This document shows, piece after piece, positions 40,759 through 51,100 of a DNA stretch of 64,000 nucleotides. The number at the start of each line of letters is the position of its first letter. Positions within the stretch are counted from its first letter, which is position 1. The stretch is from an uncultured Monoglobus sp. (GTDB taxonomy: Bacteria > Bacillota > Clostridia > Monoglobales > Monoglobaceae), in contig CANRBF010000008.1 in the NCBI GenBank assembly GCA_947628795.1, positions 1 to 64,000 on the forward strand. Reading direction: 5' to 3'. Both the position numbers and the translations under genes were made by a program. Under the pieces are notes generated by a model that was not told where the DNA came from, ran no database searches, and saw only the letters and a program-made list of their open reading frames with translations.

Positions 40759-42900
40759 ATGAAAAGCTTAAAAAAAATCCGTCCGATCTTACAAATGGAA
40801 AAGACCGAATGCGGCGCGGCGTCGCTGGCGATGATACTGCGGTACTACGGAAAAGAAGTGACGCTTGAGGAGCTGCGCCGCGAGTGCGGTGTATCAAGAA
40901 ACGGCGTAAACGCCAAAAATATAGTAAAAGCCGCGGGGCTTTATAACTTAAAAACAAGGGCGTTCCGCGCTGATATCGAGGATCTTGAAAGCCTCAATAT
41001 GCCGCTTATCATACATTGGGACATGAACCATTTTCTGGTCCTGTGCGGTTTTGAGAAAAACAGAGCGGTACTGGCCGACCCCGCGTACGGGATAAGGTCC
41101 GTGCCTATGGACGAGTTTTCAAGATCATTCACGGGTATCGCGATAGAGCTGACGCCCGACGAGAACTTCAGACCCGACAAGGCCCATAAAAAACAGGGCG
41201 GCTACGCGGCGTCATGCGTTAAGCCCTTTTGGAAGTACGCCTTTTATTTCGCGCTCATAGAACTGTGCGCGCTGACCGGCAGCGCCGCGCTGCTTTTCCT
41301 AAACTCGGTATATATCGACAAAGTCCTGATCGGGGCGAACGCCCAGCATTTTAAGATCCTGCTGGGCGTGCTTATCGTGGCGGGATTTATCACGGTCAGC
41401 GCGTCGGTCCTGCGCGAGGGCGTCAGGTACCGAATAAGCAAACGCCTTAACATAATCATAAATTCGGGCTTTATCCGTCATATTCTGAGGCTCCCGATAG
41501 AATTTTTCGCCGAGCGCAGCAACGGAGATCTGACAAACAGATACAACTCGTCCATGCTTATGGGAGAGCGCGTGACAAATCTTCTGACGCCCGTTCCGGG
41601 ATATATAATACAGATCGCGGCCTATGTGCTGATACTGATATTATTCGACGCGCATATCGCGGTTATCGGCATATTGCCGGCGCTCGTCAACATCGCGGTG
41701 ATACGCGCGTGCGCGGACAGCTACAGAAAAAAGTCGGGCGCATTGAGCCGTGACGCGGGCACGCTTCAAGGCGGCGTGTCGGCGGCGGTCGGCGCGATCG
41801 AGACGATAAAATCCAGCGGCTCGGAGGACAGCATGTTCGAGCGCCTTATCGCGTCAGGCACAAAGCTTTTGAACACAAAAATCGAGATCGACAAGACCGA
41901 TGTCTTGACCGACAGCCTGTTTTCGTTTATAAACGCTTTGACCTCGGGCGCCGTCTTGATCTTCGGAGTGTGGGAGATACTTTCGGGAGACGTGACCGTG
42001 GGAGTTTTGATCGCTATGCAGTCTATCACGGCGGCCATGCTCGTGCCGGTCGGCGAGGCGATAAACTCCGAGCGCGAGGCCCACAGCCTGCTCAGCGAGA
42101 CCGCAAGGAGCGACGATGTTATGCGCTGCAAAACAGACGACAAATTCCTTGACGAATCAGTCGAGCAAACGGCGGATATCGACGGGGACATAGAATTCAA
42201 AAACGTGAGCTTCGGCTACAGCGCCGTGGACGAGCCGCTCATACAAAACCTGAATTTGAAGATAAAAAAGGGCAGCCGCGTCGCGATAACCGGCAAAAGC
42301 GGAAGCGGAAAAACGACGGTCGCGAACATGATCGCCGGACTTTACCGCGAGACCAAAGGCAGCGTCACCTTTAACGGCATAGAGAGAAAGGACATCGCGC
42401 GCTCGTATTTTTATTCGAAAACGGCGGTGGTGAGCCAGAACATACGCCTGTTTGACGGAAATATTATTGAAAACATAACCATGTGGGATGATTCCGTGCC
42501 CTATGACGATGTGGTAAGGGCGGCCAAGGCTGCGTGCATACACGAGAATATAATAAGCCGCAAACACGGCTACCGCGAGCGCGTCACCGAGAACGGCTCG
42601 AATTTCTCGGGAGGCGAGCGGCAGCGCATAGAGATCGCTCGCGCGCTGTTGAAAAAACCGTCGCTCATTATAATGGACGAGGCGACGAGCGCGCTTGACG
42701 CCGACACGGAGGAAAAAGTGATGAACAACATAAAGGCTCTGGGGATAACCGCCGTCATAGTCGCGCACAGATGCTCGGCGATCTCGGACTGCGACGAGAT
42801 AATCGTGATGGACCGCGGAAAGATCGCCGAGCGCGGGACGCACGAAAAGCTCCTGGCCAAAAACGGCGCATACAGCGCTCTGATAAGGAGTGTGAGCTGA
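40759..42900 (+). CDS. Peptidase-C39 ABC exporter (double-glycine peptide processing and export)
   Basis: 713 residues. Residues 1-140 are a C39 cysteine protease with the catalytic Cys in EKTECGAASLAMI (about 18), His in WDMNHFLVLCGF (about 93) and Asp in VLADPAYG (about 111). Six membrane helices occupy about 155-440. The ATPase has Walker A AITGKSGSGKTTVANM (about 512), signature NFSGGERQRIEIARALL (about 614), Walker B LIIMDEATSALD (about 638) and VIVAHRCSA. Such proteins cut leaders after Gly-Gly and export the peptide. Similar to the peptidase/permease/ATPase of NHLP-type systems. AGGAGG precedes the ATG. A matching double-glycine peptide is encoded at 53481-53639. Confidence 0.95.
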   Translation: MKSLKKIRPILQMEKTECGAASLAMILRYYGKEVTLEELRRECGVSRNGVNAKNIVKAAGLYNLKTRAFRADIEDLESLNMPLIIHWDMNHFLVLCGFEKNRAVLADPAYGIRSVPMDEFSRSFTGIAIELTPDENFRPDKAHKKQGGYAASCVKPFWKYAFYFALIELCALTGSAALLFLNSVYIDKVLIGANAQHFKILLGVLIVAGFITVSASVLREGVRYRISKRLNIIINSGFIRHILRLPIEFFAERSNGDLTNRYNSSMLMGERVTNLLTPVPGYIIQIAAYVLILILFDAHIAVIGILPALVNIAVIRACADSYRKKSGALSRDAGTLQGGVSAAVGAIETIKSSGSEDSMFERLIASGTKLLNTKIEIDKTDVLTDSLFSFINALTSGAVLIFGVWEILSGDVTVGVLIAMQSITAAMLVPVGEAINSEREAHSLLSETARSDDVMRCKTDDKFLDESVEQTADIDGDIEFKNVSFGYSAVDEPLIQNLNLKIKKGSRVAITGKSGSGKTTVANMIAGLYRETKGSVTFNGIERKDIARSYFYSKTAVVSQNIRLFDGNIIENITMWDDSVPYDDVVRAAKAACIHENIISRKHGYRERVTENGSNFSGGERQRIEIARALLKKPSLIIMDEATSALDADTEEKVMNNIKALGITAVIVAHRCSAISDCDEIIVMDRGKIAERGTHEKLLAKNGAYSALIRSVS

Positions 42901-42901
42901 T

Positions 42902-45022
42902 ATGAACGCGCAAAAAGAAAACGAGTATCTCGCGCAGCGGAACAAGGGGGAGCGACGGGAAGCGTACGAGAATCTGCGCGCCGCCGTCCACAAGAAAAAA
43001 GAAAATGACGGGGTCAACGCCGTCCTGAAATTTTTAAACGTAAAGGGCAGGGTAGACCCGAATCTTTCGCTTGATGAGCAGCTTGAATATATAGAGGAAA
43101 AATATTTCATAAAAAGCAGGCGCGTCGAGCTTGAGGCCGACTGGCACAGGATCGCGGCGCTCCCTATGCTGGCGGAAACGGCCAACGGAGAGCGCCTTGC
43201 CGTGCTGCCGAATACCGTCGGCGGCTGCGCGTGCGTGAAGGACGGCAAATCGGTTAAAGTAACGCGCAAAAACACCGATATTTTTAAGAAAGACGCGATA
43301 TGCTTTTATAAGACCATGACAAACGAAAGCGTCGGCGAGCGCGGGTTCGCGTCGTTCCTGCTGGGCTGCACCTCGGTGCGGGACAAGGTCACGGCCATTA
43401 CCGCGAGCGCGCTGGCGATATTGGCGGGAATGATAATCCCCTGGGCGAACAGCTTTATATTTTCGAATATCGTTCCCGAGGGAGACATACCCGCGATGTT
43501 CTCCGCGGCGGCGCTGATAATCGCGGCGGTTTCCGCGGCGGCGCTTATGCGGTTGTTCCGGTCGCTGTCGCTCACGAACGCCATGACGCGCGTCGGCACA
43601 TATGTCCAGAGCGCGCTGTTTGCGAGACTTTTGAATATAGTTCCGGGATTTTTCAGGGATGTCAAATCGGGCAAGCTGTCGCAGCTTATCACCGATTTTT
43701 CGGATATGTCAAAGATCATATCGGTCAGAAGCGTCAGCGCGTGTATTGCCCTTGTTTTGTCGCTTTTGTATCTGATACAGATACGCATATACGCTCCCGC
43801 CATGTTCGGCTGGGTGGTGCTGGTCACGATCATTCTCGCGGCAATGATAACCGCCGAGAGCGTTATGAGCGCGCGCTGGCAAAAGCGCTACAGCGCCTCT
43901 CTGTCGGATATGTCCGCTTTCGCGCATGAGATTTTTTCGGGTATGGAGCGCGTGAAACTTGGCGGTGCCGAATCGAGAATGTACCGCCGCTGGAGCGAAA
44001 AATACCGAGACACGGCGATACGAGGCGACAAGCCGTTTTTGTTGAGATATTCCGAGTCGTTTTACAAGCTGCTCACGGTGGTATCAACGGCGCTGATCTT
44101 CCTGCTCGGCCTGAACACGCTCGCCTCCGACTACATAGCGTTCTATGCCGCGTACGGCGCGTATATCGCGGCGGTCTCGGGCTCCGCGGCTATCATAGAC
44201 ACCATAGGCAGGTTCCGCTCGTCATACGCGCTCATAAGCGGCGTTCTCACGGCGGAGTGCGAGGAATACGGCTCTAAACTGAAACCCAAAGAGCTCAAGG
44301 GCGATATTGATATATCCGACGTGTATTTCCGTTACTCAAAGGATTCGCCCTATGTTATAAACGGTCTGTCGGCGCATATCAAAAGCGGCGAAAGCATAGG
44401 CATCGTTGGCGCCTCGGGCTGCGGAAAGTCTACGCTTGTGAGACTTTTGCTGGGCTTTAACGCGCCCGACGAGGGGAGCATATATATAGACGGCTTTGAT
44501 ATGCGCGAGCTGGATTTAAAGAGCTGCCGCCGAAAGATCGGGACCGTGCTTCAGGACTGCGGGCTTATAGCGGGAGATATTTTCTCGAACATAACCATGA
44601 CAAAGTCCGACGCGTCCGAGGACGAGGTGAAAGCCGCTGTCGCCGCCGCGGGGCTCTCGGAGGATACAGCCGAGATGCCGATGGGGCTGTATACTCCGAT
44701 CGACCCCGAGAACCACACGTTCTCGGGCGGGCAGAAGCAGCGCATACTCATAGCGAGAGCGCTTATATCAAATCCGTCGATACTCATTCTGGATGAGGCG
44801 ACATCGGCGCTCGACGGAATAACCCAGGCCGGGATCATAGAAAACATAAACAAGCTTGACTGCACAAAAATAATAGTCGCCCACAGGCTGACGACGATAG
44901 AGAAATGCGACAGGATTTTTGTGATGGACAAGGGAACCATAGCGGCCGAGGGAACATACGACGAGCTTAAAGAAAAAAACGAGTTATTTAAAAAGTTTGC
45001 GAAAAGACAGCTCCCGATCTGA
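42902..45022 (+). CDS. NHLP-type ABC exporter, permease/ATPase subunit without peptidase
   Basis: 706 residues. Starts one base after the stop of the C39 exporter. An N-terminal cytoplasmic domain (about 1-150: EYLAQRNKGERREAYENLR, then VNAVLKFLNVKGRVDPNLS and ADWHRIAALPMLAE) takes the place of the C39 peptidase and has no catalytic Cys-His pair. Membrane helices are at about 165-440. ATPase: GIVGASGCGKSTLVRLLLGF (about 500), signature FSGGQKQRILIARAL (about 609), ILILDEATSALD (about 632), IVAHRLTT. Pairs of a C39-ABC and a non-peptidase ABC of this kind, with a HlyD partner, define NHLP export systems; here both are adjacent, so a heterodimeric pump is likely. A hairpin terminator overlaps the stop. 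Confidence 0.9.
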   Translation: MNAQKENEYLAQRNKGERREAYENLRAAVHKKKENDGVNAVLKFLNVKGRVDPNLSLDEQLEYIEEKYFIKSRRVELEADWHRIAALPMLAETANGERLAVLPNTVGGCACVKDGKSVKVTRKNTDIFKKDAICFYKTMTNESVGERGFASFLLGCTSVRDKVTAITASALAILAGMIIPWANSFIFSNIVPEGDIPAMFSAAALIIAAVSAAALMRLFRSLSLTNAMTRVGTYVQSALFARLLNIVPGFFRDVKSGKLSQLITDFSDMSKIISVRSVSACIALVLSLLYLIQIRIYAPAMFGWVVLVTIILAAMITAESVMSARWQKRYSASLSDMSAFAHEIFSGMERVKLGGAESRMYRRWSEKYRDTAIRGDKPFLLRYSESFYKLLTVVSTALIFLLGLNTLASDYIAFYAAYGAYIAAVSGSAAIIDTIGRFRSSYALISGVLTAECEEYGSKLKPKELKGDIDISDVYFRYSKDSPYVINGLSAHIKSGESIGIVGASGCGKSTLVRLLLGFNAPDEGSIYIDGFDMRELDLKSCRRKIGTVLQDCGLIAGDIFSNITMTKSDASEDEVKAAVAAAGLSEDTAEMPMGLYTPIDPENHTFSGGQKQRILIARALISNPSILILDEATSALDGITQAGIIENINKLDCTKIIVAHRLTTIEKCDRIFVMDKGTIAAEGTYDELKEKNELFKKFAKRQLPI

Positions 45023-45043
45023 GCGTATCGGGAACTGTTTTTA
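45012..45043 (+). terminator. Terminator (possibly leaky) after the exporter genes
   Basis: Arms TCCCGAT (45012-45018) and ATCGGGA (45027-45033), 8-base loop with the stop codon, then ACTGTTTTTA. Confidence 0.6.
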
Positions 45044-45076
45044 CATGAAACGTGCCTTTTGTGACACGAATGGTGT

Positions 45077-45105
45077 TGTTTTTGGCGTAAAGCTTTGATA
45101 TAATT
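45077..45105 (+). promoter_or_regulatory. Promoter of the giant SLH gene and peptide gene
   Basis: TTGTTT, a 17-base spacer and TATAAT (-10 at about 45100-45105), followed by an AT-rich leader with the repeated ATAATTATAAATAAAA and AAGGAGG before the ATG at 45160. Confidence 0.5.
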
Positions 45106-45159
45106 AATTATAAATAAAAATAATTATAAATAAAAATTAAATCATAAGGAGGAAAAATA

Positions 45160-48100
45160 ATGACGGAGAAAACAAAAAGGAAACTCAAAAGACTGCTGAG
45201 CGCCGTGCTGGCTTTGGCGGTCGCGGTTACTTTTATTCAGATCCCCGTTTTCGCGGAGGGCGATCCGATATATCTGCCCGATGCCGAGCTGAGCGAGGCG
45301 GCGCTGAACTGCGGCGCGTTCAATCTGTCGGTCACGGGAGCGGAACTTGATGAAAACGCGGGCGCGCCGTATCTTTTCAGGGTACAAAGAGGCGGCGATT
45401 ATCTGCCCGAAGCCGAGCTTCGTCTGGACATGATCGACATCACCGCGAAATACGGCGACGATTACACGGTCAAGCTGTATGACGGCGGCGAAAGCGTGGA
45501 AAATTCCAAAAATAGCAAGTCGATCATAGATGAGATGATCGAGCACTCGGACGAGATCGAGGAAGAAAACGACACCGACTACATAATTTCGGGCGAGATG
45601 CCTGACACCGAGGAGGAGCTGGAGGCCTTTAAAGAGGATGCGGAGATCGGCGCCGAGTATGTGGCGGAAATGTTCGGATTGAACACCGGCGCGGAACCCT
45701 CGGAGGAGCCCGCGGCGGAACCCTCGGAAGAACCTGCGGCGGAACCCTCGGAGGAGCCCGCGGCGGAACCCTCGGAAGAACCTGCGGCGGAGGCCTCGGA
45801 GGAACCCGCGGCGGAACCCTCGGAAGAGCCGTCGGAAGCAAATGCTGAAACGGCAAATGAAGGAACGGCGGAGAGCGGCGCGGCTTTGGCGGCGGACGCT
45901 TCGACCCTGCGCGGCATAAAGAGCCTCGCCACGGGCCTTGAGAATGACATAGCCCCGATGGACGGCGGAAACGCGAGCACCGAGACATCGCGGCTCATGA
46001 CCGAGGAGATGCTCAACGGTCTGGCCATGTCGCTCGAAAGCGCGTATCTTCCGCTGAACTTCAGCGAGGGCGAGACCGAAAAATACATAGCGATCACCCC
46101 GAAAGATAATTCAAAAGGCGACGGCGACAGAATGCTCACGATCAACCTTGTGGCGGAATCGCAAAACGCAATCGTCGGCTTATCCGGCATGAGCGTTTCT
46201 ATTATTGACGACGAGGTGCAGGAGGAAGCGACGGTCGAGTTTTCGGACGCCGAGTACCACCCCTCGGACGGATACATAAAAGTGAAGGTCGTTCGCAGCG
46301 GCGCGATAAATCAAGTGGTGTCGGTAAAGCTCTCGACCGAGGACGAGACGGCGGTCAAGGACCGCGATTACTCTCAGGTCGACACGACGCTGGTGTTCCC
46401 CTACGGAGTGAGCGAGAGGACGATAAATATTCCGACGCGAAGCGATTACGCCGAGGAGAACGCGTCGTTCAAGCTCAAGCTGCACAGCCCCGTAAGCTGC
46501 GAGCTCGGCGCGCTCAGTATTTCGCACGGCGTTATCGACACGCGCAGCGAGAGCTTTGATTTTAAGGGCACCGATCACGAGATAGAGGACGGCGCCGCGG
46601 AGGCGGCGGCTGACGCCACCGTGTCGGACATAATACTCGGCGAAAAACAGGATCTGAATTCGTTTTTTAACCGGGTCGAGACGTATGGCGAAGACGCTGC
46701 GAGCAGGGTCAACGAAGACGAGATTGTGATGACCCTGCCCGGCTTTATCACGCTTGATACTTCGATCAAGTTGATCTCCGATACGGGAAGGCACTATGAC
46801 TACAGCGGATATCAGCTGGATTGGACAAAGGAATCGGGCTTGTTTAACTTTTCGCATACCAGAGTAAACGGCGGCGCCGCGAACAACGAGGAGCGCTGGC
46901 CCAGACGAAAGGATAATTTCTTCCGGGATCCCTCGAGCACCACAATGTCCGTTGAGTTATACACGAACGCGCTTGTCACCTCGTCGACCAAACTGACGAT
47001 CCATTCGATAACCCCGATCCTGAGGCCCTACGAGGTGTCTCTCGCCCCGTCGGAGCCGCTCAAGTTTTTGAACGAGAACGGAGAATATGTCGAAAACACA
47101 AAAATAGCGCGGCTCAAAAACGCCAACGACACGATCCTTCAGAACGCGAGCACCAACGGCAAGGGAACGGCGGTAAAATTCAGCGGAGACTATATAACGG
47201 TAACGACAAACAGCCCCTACTCGTATATTTCGGGCCTTGAGATCGTCAACCCCGATACGGGCGCCTCAAGGCTGATACTGAACGGGCTCAAGCCCGGAAC
47301 CACCTCCGCGTCGGTGCAGCTTGACAACGACTTTATGACGACATATAGCAAATATATAAAATACGTGAACAACGGCAATCAGGGACAGAAGGGACAGTTT
47401 CAGGTAAGAGCCGTGCTCGATTACTACGACGTCGGCGTTAATATTCACGAGGACCCCAACGCGTCGGTCACGATGACCAATATAGAGCCACCGTCCACGA
47501 ACGATAATTATATCACATCGGGAGATTACTATATAAAGAGCGCGACCACAGGCAAATACTTAAAGCTTTATATTGACAACGAATATTCGTATCCCCACAC
47601 GTATCCCAATGACGCTGTAATGGACAGAAGCGAGGGAACGCCATTCACTGTCATTCCCGCCTCCGAGTACCGCGGCGGCGTCGGGGAAAACAGCGTCGTT
47701 ATAGCGCTCTCGGGCGGAAACTACGGTTTGTCCACGGCGGGTCGACCGATGGAATTCGGACCCAATCTGTGCCATTGCGGCAAGCTCAGCATTTCGTCCA
47801 TGGGCGGCCAGAACATGTTCACGATCGCCAAGCAGGACGACGGCACCTACGTTATAAGCGACCTTGCCTATCACGCGGTGTCAGAAAGCGGAAACGGCGT
47901 CTCATATGAATGGTCGTATCACCCCGAGAGATTGACCGACAAGGCGAAATGGATACTCGAGCCCGCGAACGCGGGATACAAAAAAGACGCTTGGACACTG
48001 CACCGCGGCGACACGGTAAAGTTCACACAGAATATAAATAACGCGCAGTACAAAAGCTCGCGCATAAGATTCGTGACGCGCGAAACGTCTACCGCGGAGG

Positions 48101-51100
48101 AGATCGACGTCAGACGGGCGTACGATAAGGACAGCGCGGATACCTGCACGATGTTCTGCGACTACTCGAGCATAGACGTTTACCCGAGCTACGAGGAAAG
48201 TATGCAGGTCATCGTCAGGGTATCCAAGAAGGATTATATATTCTTCCAAAAGGACAAGGGCATATTCACCTGTCCCCGCGTTGAGAACGGAGATTATTAT
48301 GACTATATAGTCACCGACGAGGACCACTTCGCCGAATCGATGTATTACGAATATTCGGCCTACGGGCTGTATGATGGATACGTGCCGATATGGAACAGCA
48401 TGTACGCGCAGAACACGTATTATTTCAGAACGCACAATGTGGCGAGGTATAATGTGATACCTCTGTCGATACAAAGGACCGGCTCACAAAAGTATGTTCT
48501 GACCGGCAGCGCGCGTTATTCCGACACATCGATCAACGGTACCGCCGAGGGAAGCGCGTGGATGCCCGCCAAGGGCGCCTATGTGCTGATGGGCAGCACC
48601 ACTTACGGAATATCGGACGACGACGGAAACATCACCACGATCGCCGCGCCCGGAATTCTGGACGGCCGCTACCGCGTTATTTACAAGACGGTCGCGTCGG
48701 GAATGACGAGCTACAGGGAGGCGTCTCTGCGAAACGGCAATATGATAGAATACACCGAAAACACATACGATCCGGACACCGGCGAAGTGACGGGCACGAT
48801 CACCCAAAGTGCGTACGCCATTGACATAGGCACGCTCCTCGTCTCGCCGACCGACAGGTCCGCCCCGTATCCCGAGGCGTTTGTGGCGACCATGTCAAAC
48901 GGAGTCCAGACCGACACCGTGCAGATAAACGACGACATCACGGACTTTGATATCACCATAAACAACAACCACGCGGCGTACACCGACACGGACGGTGTTG
49001 AGCGCGAGGAAAAGGTAACCGCCGTGGACGTTATAATTTACGACGGACAGACCAACGCCGAAAAGACCGTGCTCAGCGGAGCGAAGGAGGTCTCCGACGA
49101 GGGCGGCATCAGCGTGTGGAGACTGGGCACCTCCTTTGCGCGGGGCAAACCCGAGGAATACCGCGCCAGCGACAAGGTGTATGTGAGAATAACGACCGAC
49201 AAGCTCATAGGAAACGGCAATAGCGTGGACGCGGACGGAAATGAAACGCCGTCCGAGGCGCTCAGTCAGACGGTCTACGCCCCCGTCTACACGGGCTACA
49301 CCCTTTCGCAGAGCAACACGCAGCAGCCCGTGACCCAGGATATCAACCCGCAGACGTATCTGAACTTCGTAAACCTCCCGTTTATAGGCGCGATGGACAC
49401 ATCGTTTCTCGTGTCGTTCATCTCTCTGTCCATAACGGAGCTTCCCAACGGAGGCGAGCGTCTGTCGTTCGGCATTTCGCCCACGTGCCTCGTTAAGGGC
49501 GACAAAATAAAAAATGTGGAAACGGAAGTTGACTACGGACTCAGCTTCAGCGACATAAAGCAGGCCTTCAGCGAGACCAAGGAATGGGGAGATGCCGTAA
49601 ACATGCTCGGAAAGCCCTTCGGGCGCTCCCACTATTTGGGCATGAGGGCGTTTGCGATAAGGCCGATCTTCGGACTCTATCTCGATTTTGGACTTAAATC
49701 CCTGAACATGAACAACGAGACAAAAATGACCATGTCGTTCATGGGCGGCGGCCTGTTTCTGGGCGGCTCGGCGTATTTCCGCGCCACGTTGTATTTAACT
49801 ATAGGCTGGCTGCCCATATATTTCGGCGTCGACGGAGAGCTGACGATATACACCCAGGTGGGAGTGTCGTCGATAACCAATGCCGAGGACGTCACGCCCA
49901 ACATGATAATGAGCGAGTCCAACACGTTTGAAGATTATTTCGTGCCCTCGTGGTGTCTGCAGGCCAACGTGATTGTCGCGGTATACGCGGGCGTGGGCCT
50001 GTGCGGAACCCTCGGCGTGCGCGGCGGCTTCCAGCTCGACATGAACTTCATGTACAACATCACGATACAAAAGCTTTATCCCGGTATCAGAAATCTGGGC
50101 GCGGTGCTGGATTTCAAGTTTAAGCTCTGGGTCGACGCGCTCTTATTCTCGATCCCCATCCCTGTGGCGAGCATTGCGAAAAGGCGCTACGGCTACTATG
50201 AGGATATAGCGAAATCCGATATCGAGGGCGGCTTTACTCCCGAACCCGCCAAGTCCGCCGAGGCGGCCGAGGCCGAGGACGAAGGCGCGCAGGTGGTTAT
50301 GCGGCCAAGGAACGAGAATCAATCCGAGTGGCTGCCAAACGGCGGCGTGAGCGCGGCGAGCACCTTTGAGGAAGCGTCGACCACGGTGCTGCTCGAAAAC
50401 GGCTACGACAGAGCCGATCCGCAGCTTATCGACCTGGGCGGCGGCAGGACACTTCTGGTGTTCATAGCCGACGATCCGACGCGCGGCGACAGCGACAGAA
50501 CTGCGCTTATGTACAGCGTGTACGAAAACGGAACATGGTCGCAGCCCGTCAAGATCCAGGACGACGGAAAGGCCGATTTTGAGCCCGACCTGTGCGACGC
50601 GGGAGATAAGATCCTTATCACGTGGACATCGAGGAACGCCGATACTCCCTCCGCGAGCGAAACGGATTACTTAAAGAGCATGGACGTATACGCGGCGACC
50701 CTCGACAAGCAGACGCTTGAGCTGAGCCCGATAGAGCAGCTGACGAACGACACCGACAAGGGATTTTACGACAGCGCCCCCGTCGGACTTTACGACGACA
50801 CAAGCGGCGATATGCTGGTTTATTACCTCAAGTCCGAGGTCAAAGACGGCGATTTTGAGACTTCGGTAATGCCCACAAAGAACGAGAGCGTGATCGTTTA
50901 CATGCTCTATGACGCGTCAAATGGACAGTGGGCGAGAGATTACTATTACCCGAACGAGGTGTCCGGCACTGAAGCCGAGCAGGAGCTTATCAAGAACTGG
51001 GGCGGCCAGAGGTTCCTTTCGTCGCCGATAAAGGAATTCGGCGTCAACTCGCCCGTTATCATAGACTTTGACGCGATAAGCTATAACGGCATAGGACTTT

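Noticed and set aside
45691-45831. CRISPR-like regular repeat
   Set aside because: Units are 24 bp with no spacers, in frame within a coding linker.
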